This document shows, in pieces, positions 31,807-39,714 of a stretch of 64,000 nt of DNA (position 1 is the stretch's first letter; every line of letters begins with the position of its first letter). The DNA is taken from the NCBI GenBank assembly GCA_964392725.1, contig CAYMPW010000005.1:1-64000 (forward strand), written 5' to 3'. The stretch comes from CAYMPW01 sp964392725. Its GTDB lineage: Archaea; Thermoplasmatota; Thermoplasmata; Methanomassiliicoccales; Methanomethylophilaceae. The notes beneath the pieces are model-generated. The model saw nothing but the letters and a program-made list of their open reading frames with translations. It made no database searches and was not told where the DNA came from. A program made the translations under genes and the position numbers.

Positions 31807-33411
31807 ATGTACACTATTGAGAATTCAAAATCAACAACCGGGACCAAAACCCGTGTTCCTGATGTGTCTCCTGTAAGCGGAATGTGCCCCATATGTGTCG
31901 ATGACTGTAATGTCATCTGCGAAGTAGCAAAGGGAGCATTCAGAGGAAGAGAAACACTTTATCCAGCACCTGAATATTTTGGAAAATGCACTGCAGCATC
32001 GAATAAAGATTATTTCCTTGACTGGTCTCATTTCCAGATTATGGCCGAGCTCCTCACCGCAAAAGGTATCGAGCCTGATTCCGATATCGCATTCTTTGAA
32101 AATGTTGATATTTCCACAACAGTTGGATCAAAAAGTAAAAATCCTATCAAAATGAAGACCCCTGTTCACCTCGCGGGTCTTGGCTCCACAGCAATCGCAA
32201 AGAAATACTGGAAAGAATTGGCTGTAGGTTCCGCTCTTTCCGGAATTTGTGAAGTCATCGGTGAAAATGTTTGTGCAATGGATTCTGAATCTGTCTACTC
32301 TAACGGAAAAGTTCAGAGTTCCCCCGATATGGATTTCCGTGTAAATTCATTCCTTGATCAGTGGGATGGAGAATACGGACATATTGTTATGCAGACCAAC
32401 GTTGAAGATATCCGCGGTGGTGCAGATGAATACTGTCTCTCAAAACTCAACGTGGATGTTATCGAGAGAAAATGGGGACAGGGAGCAAAAGCAATCGGTG
32501 GAGAAGTTAGACTTACAACACTTGAAAGAGCACTCGAACTCAAAGCACGCGGATACGTTGTTATGCCAGATCCTGAAGATCCTGCAGTTCAAGAAGCTTT
32601 CAAAGCCGGAGCATTCAAAACATTCGAAAGACACAGCCGTGTCGGTTTCCCCTCCGAAGAAGCATTCGTTGAAGATGTAGAAAACCTCAGATCAAAAGGA
32701 GCAAAGAACGTTTTCCTCAAGACCGGTGCATACAAACCCGAAGTGGTTGCCTTCACAATGAGATGTGCTTCCGAAGCAAAAATCGATCTTCTTACGTTTG
32801 ACGCTGCAGGCGGAGGAACAGGAATGTCCCCCAACATGCACATGGCAGAACTCAGTTCACCCGGTATCTGGCTCTTTAGTCAGGTAATGGCATGCGCCAA
32901 AGAACTCAAAGCACAGGGAAGATTCGTACCTGACCTTTCTTTTGCAGGCGGTTTCGTAAACGAATCTCAGATGTACAAGGCATTTGCACTTTCCGATCTC
33001 GGAGATGGGCCTTTGGTCAAATCAATCGCAATGTGCAGAGCACCTATTACTGCTGCAATGAAAGGAAGTCACTTCTCCAAATTGGCTACAGATGGAAAAC
33101 TCCCCACAGGATTCGCTAACCAGTATGGTGATTCTCCCGAGCAGTTCTTTATCTCTAACAGCGATGTAAGAAAACTCCGCCCAGAAGCAGAACTTGGAAC
33201 TGATATTCCATGGGGTGCAGTCGGTGTTTACACATACATCAACGACAGACTTGGAGAAGGTCTTAAACAGTTGATGGCTGGAACACGCAAGTTCAAGCTC
33301 GATTGCATCGAGAACGAAGACATCGTATGTCTCTCTGAATATGCAAGTAAAGTATCCGGTGTGGAAACATTGGATGCAAGAGCTGCAAGAGTAATGAAAG
33401 CATTGCTTTAA
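31807..33411 (+). CDS. Glutamate-synthase-like FMN protein
   Basis: A 534-residue protein built around the FMN-binding (beta/alpha)8 domain of glutamate synthase, with the D-A-A-G-G-G-T-G-M-S-P segment near 334-344 and G-G-F-V near 382. The N-terminus has a C-P-I-C..D-C..I-C cysteine group (about 24-35) that may hold a cluster, but no two-cluster ferredoxin insert and no glutaminase domain. It may be an archaeal GltB-type core needing other subunits, or an N-methylglutamate-synthase-like enzyme; the family is clear, the reaction is not. ATG 31807 has AGGTGA 5 nt upstream. Ends at a hairpin. Confidence 0.75.
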   Translation: MYTIENSKSTTGTKTRVPDVSPVSGMCPICVDDCNVICEVAKGAFRGRETLYPAPEYFGKCTAASNKDYFLDWSHFQIMAELLTAKGIEPDSDIAFFENVDISTTVGSKSKNPIKMKTPVHLAGLGSTAIAKKYWKELAVGSALSGICEVIGENVCAMDSESVYSNGKVQSSPDMDFRVNSFLDQWDGEYGHIVMQTNVEDIRGGADEYCLSKLNVDVIERKWGQGAKAIGGEVRLTTLERALELKARGYVVMPDPEDPAVQEAFKAGAFKTFERHSRVGFPSEEAFVEDVENLRSKGAKNVFLKTGAYKPEVVAFTMRCASEAKIDLLTFDAAGGGTGMSPNMHMAELSSPGIWLFSQVMACAKELKAQGRFVPDLSFAGGFVNESQMYKAFALSDLGDGPLVKSIAMCRAPITAAMKGSHFSKLATDGKLPTGFANQYGDSPEQFFISNSDVRKLRPEAELGTDIPWGAVGVYTYINDRLGEGLKQLMAGTRKFKLDCIENEDIVCLSEYASKVSGVETLDARAARVMKALL

Positions 33412-33424
33412 ACTTAAAAACACA

Positions 33425-33446
33425 GGGGGATTTATCCCCCATTTTT
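33425..33446 (+). terminator. Hairpin terminator after the glutamate-synthase-like gene
   Basis: GGGGGA (33425-33430) pairs with TCCCCC (33435-33440) across a 4-nt TTTA loop, followed by ATTTTTA, 13 nt after the stop codon. Confidence 0.65.
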
Positions 33447-33483
33447 ATGACCTTCGCGGTTAGTTTATTTAGTTCGTTCGTTT

Positions 33484-33529
33484 ACCTATAATTAGCATGG
33501 TTTACGCGTGTACCTCGGTTACGAGGGGG
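33484..33529 (+). promoter_or_regulatory. purH promoter and leader hairpin over the ribosome site
   Basis: CCTATAATTA (33485-33494) is the TATA candidate, with a start near 33514. CCTCG (33513-33517) pairs with CGAGG (33522-33526) over a 4-nt loop and so covers part of the GAGGGGG ribosome site (33523-33529) of purH. This would reduce translation unless opened. Confidence 0.4.
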
Positions 33530-33536
33530 TAACAAT

Positions 33537-35087
33537 TTGGCAGCGATAAAAAAAGCATTGATAAGCGTCTCCGATAAAGACGGAATTGTTGATTTTGCAA
33601 AAGAACTGTCTTCGTTGGGAATCGATTTGATTTCAACCGGAGGCACATACAAACTACTGAAAGAAAATTCAATACCTGTAACAGAAGTATCTGAATTAAC
33701 AGGATTCCCCGAGATGTTGGATGGTCGTGTTAAAACACTCCACCCTAAGATACACGCAGGCATTCTTGCACGCAGAGACCTTCCTGCACACATGTCCGCA
33801 ATCGAGGAGAAAGGAATTGATACAATCGATATGGTTGTCATAAATCTCTATCCTTTCAAACAAACCGTTCTTAAAGAGGGTTCAACTTTCGATGATATTG
33901 TTGAGAATATCGATATCGGCGGACCCAGTATGATTCGCGCTGCAGCAAAGAATTACAAGTCCGTAGCAGTTGTTACCGATCCCGATCAGTATCCTGCAAT
34001 TTTAGATCAGCTTAAAAATAACGGCGGTTTGGACGAACCTCTTTTGTCCAGACTCATGGCTGAAGCATTCATCACCACTGCCAATTATGATTCAATGATT
34101 GCAAACCAGATGTATGGCAAATTCGGCGAAGGTTTCCCCAAATCATTCCCAGTTCCTACAGAGAAAGTAGATGATTTGAGATATGGAGAAAATCCAAACC
34201 AGAAAGCTGCATTCTATGCAGATCCTTTCACACCCGGAACAACAGTATCCAAAGCACAGCAACTTCACGGTAAACAGCTCTCATACAACAACATCCTTGA
34301 TTTGGATAAAGCACTCGATATCTGTATGGATTTTGAAAAGCCTACTGCTGTTGTAATGAAACACACAAACCCTTGCGGTCTTGCAAGTGCCGATAACATT
34401 TACGATGCATTTATGACCGCATACGCCGTAGACCCCCTTTCCGCATTCGGTTGCGTAATTTGTCTCAACAGAAACTGCGATGTTAAAACCGCAGAAGAAA
34501 TTTCAAAATATTTCGTTGAAGCAGTTTTAGCACCTGATTTCGATGATGGCGTATTGGAAATTCTCGAAGCAAAGAAAAACATCCGTCTTCTTAAGACCGG
34601 AACACCAATCGGACCTTCACAGAGACACAGAGAATACAAGATGAAGAAAGTTCAAGGCGGTCTTCTTGTACAGACAGATGAAGATGTACTCATTGATCCA
34701 AAGAACCTTACTGTTATTACAGAACGTGCACCCACCGAGGAAGAAATCCATGCACTTCTCTTCGCATGGAAACTTGCAAAACATGTTACTTCAAACTCTG
34801 TTGTATATGTTAAAGGAGAGCGCGCAGTCGGCATCGGAGCAGGTCAGATGAGCCGTGTCGATTCCGCAAAGATCGCAACGATGAAAGCCAACGAACCCAC
34901 AGAAGGTTGCGTCATGGCGTCCGATGCTTTCTTCCCCTTCAGAGATGGTGTTGACGAGGCTGCAAAAGCCGGAGTCACCGCAATCATCCAGCCCGGAGGA
35001 AGCATCAGAGATCAAGAAGTCATCGATGCTGCAAACGAGCACGGAATGGCAATGGTATTCACCGGTTGCCGTGTCTTTAGACACTAA
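33537..35087 (+). CDS. purH: Bifunctional AICAR formyltransferase/IMP cyclohydrolase PurH
   Basis: Last two steps of IMP synthesis in one 516-residue protein. The N-terminal cyclohydrolase shows the S-V-S-D-K-D-G, S-T-G-G-T, D-G-R-V-K-T-L-H-P-K-I-H-A-G and N-L-Y-P-F segments; the C-terminal transformylase shows R-Y-G-E-N-P-N-Q, K-H-T-N-P-C-G and a final S-D-A-F-F-P-F-R-D..Q-P-G-G-S-I-R-D region. TTG 33537 is the start: GAGGGGG lies 7 nt upstream and the protein begins as the family does. PurP in the same window makes the formyl step redundant. Confidence 0.95.
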   Translation: MAAIKKALISVSDKDGIVDFAKELSSLGIDLISTGGTYKLLKENSIPVTEVSELTGFPEMLDGRVKTLHPKIHAGILARRDLPAHMSAIEEKGIDTIDMVVINLYPFKQTVLKEGSTFDDIVENIDIGGPSMIRAAAKNYKSVAVVTDPDQYPAILDQLKNNGGLDEPLLSRLMAEAFITTANYDSMIANQMYGKFGEGFPKSFPVPTEKVDDLRYGENPNQKAAFYADPFTPGTTVSKAQQLHGKQLSYNNILDLDKALDICMDFEKPTAVVMKHTNPCGLASADNIYDAFMTAYAVDPLSAFGCVICLNRNCDVKTAEEISKYFVEAVLAPDFDDGVLEILEAKKNIRLLKTGTPIGPSQRHREYKMKKVQGGLLVQTDEDVLIDPKNLTVITERAPTEEEIHALLFAWKLAKHVTSNSVVYVKGERAVGIGAGQMSRVDSAKIATMKANEPTEGCVMASDAFFPFRDGVDEAAKAGVTAIIQPGGSIRDQEVIDAANEHGMAMVFTGCRVFRH

Positions 35088-35095
35088 ACGTAAAA

Positions 35096-35127
35096 GGGGT
35101 GGTATTCACCACCCCGCTTTTATTTTT
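35096..35127 (+). terminator. Hairpin terminator after purH
   Basis: GGGGTGGT (35096-35103) pairs with ACCACCCC (35108-35115) over a 4-nt loop, then GCTTTTATTTTT. It lies 8 nt after the purH stop and just before the convergent small gene. Confidence 0.7.
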
Positions 35128-35132
35128 AAAAA

Positions 35133-35327
35133 TTAATCTTTAAACATATTATCGGGAACGATTGGTTTTCCCTCAGCTTTTCTCTTCATGTGGCCGCCAG
35201 GGCCGCCACGTGCTTCTCTAGCTTTGTCGATACATTCAGGATCGTCGCAAACAAATGCAGCGAATACAACATTGGTGGAAGGTTTTCCACAAATTTCGCA
35301 GGGGTAATCCTCAAAATTTATTGTCAT
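35133..35327 (-). CDS. Small zinc-binding protein, unknown function
   Basis: A 64-residue protein with C-E-I-C (10-13) and a C-D-D-P-E-C pair (27-32), enough for one zinc ion, and a glycine-histidine-lysine stretch (G-G-P-G-G-H-M-K-R-K) that could contact nucleic acid. No family is recognised. The spaced cysteines and the absence of frame disruption favour a real gene. It converges on purH and is the last minus-strand gene downstream of the DHFR-like gene, 53 bp away. Confidence 0.65.
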   Translation of the reverse strand: MTINFEDYPCEICGKPSTNVVFAAFVCDDPECIDKAREARGGPGGHMKRKAEGKPIVPDNMFKD

Positions 35328-35380
35328 ACTATCCGTATCGCAATCAACATCATTAATGGTTTCGTGTCTTAGTTTTAAAA

Positions 35381-35926
35381 TTATACTTTTGAATCTGTTC
35401 TAGGTTTATACATTACCTCTACAATTCCGTTGTAATTTTTAGATTGAATAAGTTCAAGTTTGTGTTGAGAATTCTGTTTGTTAAACAAATGAATTCCATT
35501 GCCCAAAATTGTTGGAATGATTGCTATTGAATACAAATCAATAAGATTTTTTTCAATTAGCTGATTAGCTATCGATGCACCTCCACAAATCCAAATATCT
35601 TTTTCTTCAGAAATTTTTAATTTTTCGATAAGGGATGATAACGATTGATCTGTAAAGATAATATCATCCCTGCTTTCAAGTTTTTTATGGGTTAAAACAT
35701 AACTCTTTTTACCCTCGTATGGCCAAATATCTTTGGATAATTCTGTAATAATCTGATTGTATGTGCCATATCCCAATATAATAGTACCAATATTTTCAAA
35801 GAATTCTGAATAACTTCCTATGTTTTTAGGATCGCTACCATCTCCTTCAAGCCAACCAACGGAACCAGTTTCATCGGCAATGTAACCATCTAGACTCATT
35901 GCAATGTAGAGTATTGTTTTTGCCAT
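35381..35926 (-). CDS. Dihydrofolate-reductase/RibD C-domain family protein
   Basis: A 181-residue reductase-fold protein with the A-M-S-L-D-G-Y-I-A-D N-terminus, G-T-I-I-L-G-Y-G-T-Y near 48-57, the nucleotide segment I-W-I-C-G-G-A-S-I-A near 110-119 and the Y-S-I-A-I-I-P-T-I-L-G-x-G-I-H-L-F block. It is the bacterial YwjB/YyaP type; true folate reduction is not proven. Base use differs from the neighbours (many ATA, TTA and AAA codons), which with the bacterial-type sequence suggests recent acquisition. Confidence 0.8.
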   Translation of the reverse strand: MAKTILYIAMSLDGYIADETGSVGWLEGDGSDPKNIGSYSEFFENIGTIILGYGTYNQIITELSKDIWPYEGKKSYVLTHKKLESRDDIIFTDQSLSSLIEKLKISEEKDIWICGGASIANQLIEKNLIDLYSIAIIPTILGNGIHLFNKQNSQHKLELIQSKNYNGIVEVMYKPRTDSKV

Positions 35927-35987
35927 AAATATTCGATAAGTTATGCTTATTTAACACTAATTCTTTGTAAATAGAATTATGGAGTTA

Positions 35988-36794
35988 TCATTCGATATTC
36001 ATGGAAAAACGAATGGATTTAACAGAATGGGTTAAACTTCCCATTGAAACAACATCTGCTTTACCGGCATATTCAGAAAGGTTGTCTAAAGTAATATCTC
36101 CTGATGCTTCAACGATTATTCTTTCGTTGATTGATTTTACGGCTTCACAGATTTTACCCGACATTTCAGGTCCTACATTGTCTGCCATAATGATATCTGC
36201 ACCGCATTCTGCAGCAACGATAGCATCTTCGATGGATGATACTTCAACTTCTATTTTTGTAGAAAATGATGATTTTTTCGCAAGAGTTACTGCAGATTTC
36301 ACAGATCCGCATGCTGCAATATGATTGTCTTTGAGCATAACCATGTCATACAATCCGAATCTATGTGGATCTCCACCTCCGATACGGATGGCTTTCTTTT
36401 CAAAAAATCTGAAACCAGGCGTAGTTTTTCTGGTACCTGTAATTTTTGTGCCGGAGTTTTCCAAAATGTTTGCTGCTTTACGAGTGGATGTTGCGATTCC
36501 ACTCATGCGCATAATCATGTTAAGAGCGGTGCGTTCAGCTGTTAACATTCCTTTTACAGGACCGGATAACGCCATTATACGGGTTCCCGCTTTGACGTTA
36601 TCTCCGTCTTTAACAAAAAGAACGCAATCCACTCCAAACATGGAAAAAATGTCTTCGGCTTCCTCAAGACCTGCAATGGTAGCTTCGTCTTCACAGACTA
36701 TGCCTGCGCGTCCGTCGATATCCGGAATAATCGATGCGGAAATATCTCCCGTTCCGATATCTTCTTCGAGGAAACGCCTGAGGTCGCCTGACAT
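35988..36794 (-). CDS. nadC: Nicotinate-nucleotide pyrophosphorylase (quinolinate phosphoribosyltransferase)
   Basis: Joins quinolinate and PRPP to nicotinate mononucleotide in NAD synthesis. The 268-residue protein shows E-D-I-G-T-G-D-I near 10-17, E-R-T-A-L-N near 86, T-R-K-T-T-P-G-F-R near 116-124, G-G-G-D-P-H-R near 138-144 and K-D-N-H near 155. Starts 5 nt after the stop of the beta-CASP nuclease gene, so the two form a unit. nadA and nadB are not in the window. Confidence 0.94.
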   Translation of the reverse strand: MSGDLRRFLEEDIGTGDISASIIPDIDGRAGIVCEDEATIAGLEEAEDIFSMFGVDCVLFVKDGDNVKAGTRIMALSGPVKGMLTAERTALNMIMRMSGIATSTRKAANILENSGTKITGTRKTTPGFRFFEKKAIRIGGGDPHRFGLYDMVMLKDNHIAACGSVKSAVTLAKKSSFSTKIEVEVSSIEDAIVAAECGADIIMADNVGPEMSGKICEAVKSINERIIVEASGDITLDNLSEYAGKADVVSMGSLTHSVKSIRFSMNIE

Positions 36795-36799
36795 TTTAA

Positions 36800-38038
36800 T
36801 TACACATCCAATTCGAATTCCACACCGGGGTCGGGGAGAATAACGTTGTATTCTTCCAAATCGGAAAGGAACAATTCTCTGACTTCGGAGTGCATGATAA
36901 TTACGTTTTCAGGGTCGCAACTGCGGACGAAATCAACAATCTGTTGGTGGTCTGCGTGTGCCGAGAAATCGTATTTCTGTAATTCGCACTCAATCTTGTG
37001 TGTTTCGCCGTCGATAACGACGCAACCCTGTTCGATGAGCATTCTTCCGTTGGTTTCTTCTGCCTGATATCCAACAATGAGAACTGCGCTCTTGGGGTCA
37101 TTTTTGAGTGCTTTGAGGTATCCGAGCACAGGTCCGCCGTCAAGCATTCCTCCGGTTGTAACAATAATCTGACCTTTGCGGGCGCGATCTCTCATGCCGG
37201 GGTTTCTGACCTCGTTGAATTTTCTTCTTGCATCTTTGAGAATCTTAGGGTTTGCAAGATATTCGGGATAGTCCATGAACAAACGGGTTACTGAGCGACC
37301 CATTCCATCAACCCACATGTCATAATCCAGATTCCTGAGAAGAGTCATGATTTCCTGGGTTCTTCCAATTGCGAAACAAGGGATAAGAACGGTTCCTCCC
37401 CTTTCTACAACGGATTGTACTTTTTCAAGGAACAATCTCTCGACTTCTTTTCTGTCTGGGTGAAGACGTCCACCGTATGTACCTTCGACAAAAAGGTTGG
37501 TACATTTCACGGGTTTTGCACCGTTAACAAGATTTTGATCTACGGTGTGGATATCTCCGGAATACAATGTGCTACAGTCTCCTGTAAATTCAAACATTGC
37601 AGCTCCTGGAATGTGACCTGCGCTGTGAAGCGTAACATCGATTTTTCCCAATTCAATAGTATCTTCGAATGTGAGTGGAACAACGTTCTTCATTGTTCTG
37701 TCAATGTCGCTTGTGGTGTAAGGCAAAGGATAATTTTCCGCTTTTGCGATTTTGAGACTGTCGTACATCATAATTTCGCCGACTTCCGCAGTAAGTGGAG
37801 TGGTGAAAAGTTCGCAACGGTCTCTTCCACATACCTGGGGAACCATTCCACAGTGATCAAGGTGACTGTGTGTAAGGAACATGTGATCTACACGGGTTTG
37901 TGTGGGGATGGGGTACTCCGGAGGTTTTGTTGGACTCATTCCGTATTCCATGAGCATGGTTTTACCATCGCCTTTCATAGTCATTCCCATGCGACCTACA
38001 ATATCGGCTCCGCCGAGGAATTCAAATTTCATTTTCAT
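36800..38038 (-). CDS. Beta-CASP metallo-beta-lactamase ribonuclease (aCPSF2-like)
   Basis: A 412-residue nuclease without KH domains. Metal motifs: T-H-S-H-L-D-H-C near 54-61, G-H-I-P-G-A near 142-147, S-G-D-I-H-T near 164, and the beta-CASP motifs from about 180 onward with the P-C-F-A-I-G-R-T-Q-E segment near 211 and the C-terminal F-S-A-H-A-D-H near 364. This matches the archaeal CPSF2 group, 5'-3' exo or endonucleases in RNA processing. ATG 38038 has GGAGAG nine nucleotides upstream; the longer frame lacks support. Upstream of nadC in one unit. Confidence 0.87.
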   Translation of the reverse strand: MKMKFEFLGGADIVGRMGMTMKGDGKTMLMEYGMSPTKPPEYPIPTQTRVDHMFLTHSHLDHCGMVPQVCGRDRCELFTTPLTAEVGEIMMYDSLKIAKAENYPLPYTTSDIDRTMKNVVPLTFEDTIELGKIDVTLHSAGHIPGAAMFEFTGDCSTLYSGDIHTVDQNLVNGAKPVKCTNLFVEGTYGGRLHPDRKEVERLFLEKVQSVVERGGTVLIPCFAIGRTQEIMTLLRNLDYDMWVDGMGRSVTRLFMDYPEYLANPKILKDARRKFNEVRNPGMRDRARKGQIIVTTGGMLDGGPVLGYLKALKNDPKSAVLIVGYQAEETNGRMLIEQGCVVIDGETHKIECELQKYDFSAHADHQQIVDFVRSCDPENVIIMHSEVRELFLSDLEEYNVILPDPGVEFELDV

Positions 38039-38059
38039 TAATTTCTCTCCTATTTTTTG

Positions 38060-38243
38060 CCTCAAAGAGGACTTTGTGAAAAGAATCTACGATTCTTTGA
38101 CTGTGATATTTGTAAATATTAAGGCGTGCGCCTGTGTAATATATAAACGACCTATTTCCTAGTTATATATTTATCTTGCCCAATATAACGCGAGTATATA
38201 ATCAAGGGGTAAGTTAAAATCTTAGGATGTCGGTACTGTTCCC
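38060..38243. promoter_or_regulatory. Divergent regulatory region with inverted repeats and several TATA boxes
   Basis: CCTC-AAA-GAGG (38060-38070) and an 8-bp perfect stem AAAGAATC-TAC-GATTCTTT (38080-38098) lie on the nuclease side, near where its minus-strand transcript would start. On the other side a CG box (38124-38132) precedes TAATATATAAA (38137-38147), and further TATA-like runs occur at 38162-38172 and 38193-38201 before ATG 38244. I see no gene here. Confidence 0.4.
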
Positions 38244-39551
38244 ATGGTTAAAGTGGAGTCGCTGAAAGATCACACCAAATTATTCGGATTTTCGGGTATA
38301 TTGGCTGCTGTAATTTTCTTGATAGCGTTGATCGTTTCAATTCTTACATCTGTTGATTGGACGTTGGGAATAAATCATATTTCAGAGCTTGGATTTAATT
38401 CTGGCTCTTCTTTGTACTATATGATTGGTTGTATTTCAGCAGGTATAATTTCTTTGATTTTCGCGTTTGGAAACTTTATCCGTGCCGATAACATTTTTGG
38501 AAAATTTTCAGGAATCTTATTGTTTATATCAGGTGTATTTTTGATTCTTTTAGGAATAATTACCACAGGCGATTCTAATGACAGCCTTATCTTGATATTT
38601 TATGGATTGGCCATAATTTCTGTTGCATCATCTGCCATTGCAGATTTCAAAAGTAACGCAACATTGAATGCATTTATTTCAGGACTTTTTACAGTAATAT
38701 TATTGGTGCTTGTTTACGTATCAGGTGACGGATTACTTTTTGCTGTTCTTTTATGCATCTGGGTCATATTCCAAAGTATAATGTTTTTGGCGCCACCTGT
38801 TGACGTTGTGGCTAAACCTAAAGCAACACCCGCAAAGAAAGTTAAAGCCGAATCCAAACCCAGTGAAAAGTCGAAACCAGCACCCGCAAAAGCAAAACCC
38901 ACTCCTGCAAAACCTAAGCCTGTGCCTGCAAAATCAGAACCAAAGGAAGAGGAAAAGGCTGAAAAACCAGTCGAAGAGGCACCTATTGTAGAAGCAACTC
39001 CTGAACCAAAACTTGTTGAGAAAAAAATAGCCTCTGAACCAGAAAAACCTTCTGAGGAAGTTAAACCGCTTAGACCTAAAATTGCCTTCAAAGAACAACC
39101 AACACCCGATGACGCAATTCGTAGATCTGAAACTAAGCCCACTCCAGAACCTGTTAAAACTGTGTCTGAAAAAGAAGATTCCGTAGTCGAAAAATTTACA
39201 GAGCCAGTAACTGAAAAAGTAGAAGTTATTGAAGAAAAACCTGTAGATGATGAGTTCACAGATAATTCTCCTGAAGCCTTGGTAAGAAGAGCATGCTGGA
39301 ACAAAGGACTTAGGTGCAGAAGAGGATACGGAGATCACAATATACCTGTGGCATTCGTTAAGGGAAAAGTAGCAGTTTTTGTTGAACCAAAAGATGCAGA
39401 TCAATCCAAAGATGCAATATTGGTCTCCGAAGGATGGAATGTATTCAGATACGATGAAACAACGATTTCAAACGGTGAGACTCAAGCAGAAGAGATTGTT
39501 GCTAAAGTCAAAGAGAATCTTCGTGCCAGTAAAACAAAAAAGAAGAAGTGA
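38244..39551 (+). CDS. DUF998-type membrane protein with Pro/Lys/Glu linker and a Vsr-like C-terminal domain
   Basis: Three parts in 435 residues. Residues about 10-190 form six membrane helices with the I-S-E-L-G motif of DUF998 near 45. Residues about 190-340 are low complexity, first Lys/Pro/Ala-rich (A-P-A-K-A-K-P type repeats), then Glu/Pro-rich. Residues about 342-425 resemble a Vsr/PD-(D/E)XK nuclease fold: V-R-R-A-C-W-N-K-G-L-R-C-R-R, V-A-V-F-V-E and E-G-W-N-V-F-R-Y-D-E. The catalytic Asp of the usual P-D-x-x-F step is replaced (I-P-V-A-F), so it is probably a binding domain, not a nuclease. Confidence 0.68.
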   Translation: MVKVESLKDHTKLFGFSGILAAVIFLIALIVSILTSVDWTLGINHISELGFNSGSSLYYMIGCISAGIISLIFAFGNFIRADNIFGKFSGILLFISGVFLILLGIITTGDSNDSLILIFYGLAIISVASSAIADFKSNATLNAFISGLFTVILLVLVYVSGDGLLFAVLLCIWVIFQSIMFLAPPVDVVAKPKATPAKKVKAESKPSEKSKPAPAKAKPTPAKPKPVPAKSEPKEEEKAEKPVEEAPIVEATPEPKLVEKKIASEPEKPSEEVKPLRPKIAFKEQPTPDDAIRRSETKPTPEPVKTVSEKEDSVVEKFTEPVTEKVEVIEEKPVDDEFTDNSPEALVRRACWNKGLRCRRGYGDHNIPVAFVKGKVAVFVEPKDADQSKDAILVSEGWNVFRYDETTISNGETQAEEIVAKVKENLRASKTKKKK

Positions 39552-39630
39552 TAATTCTTATTTTTGTTTCTACAAAACCTCTTTCATTTTTTACATTTTT
39601 TATCAATCGGTTCCTTTTTTCTAAAGTTAT

Positions 39631-39680
39631 TCGCGCGCCTTTATACGTTACGCCCCCGCGCGTTAAAAAACTTATTTATA
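39631..39680 (+). promoter_or_regulatory. Promoter of the TFS-PCNA operon: two CG boxes and TATA
   Basis: CGCGCG boxes at 39632-39638 and 39651-39662 precede TTATTTATA (39672-39680). The predicted start near 39702 leaves a 13-nt leader that holds GAGG (39702-39705), in agreement with the TTG start at 39715. Confidence 0.5.
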
Positions 39681-39714
39681 CAGACAGTTATTGTAGGAAT
39701 TGAGGCTGATAAGT

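Noticed and set aside
34268..34268. Possibility that purH is two genes (separate cyclohydrolase and transformylase)
   Set aside because: A single uninterrupted 516-codon frame of normal bifunctional length with both sets of motifs, followed by its own terminator.
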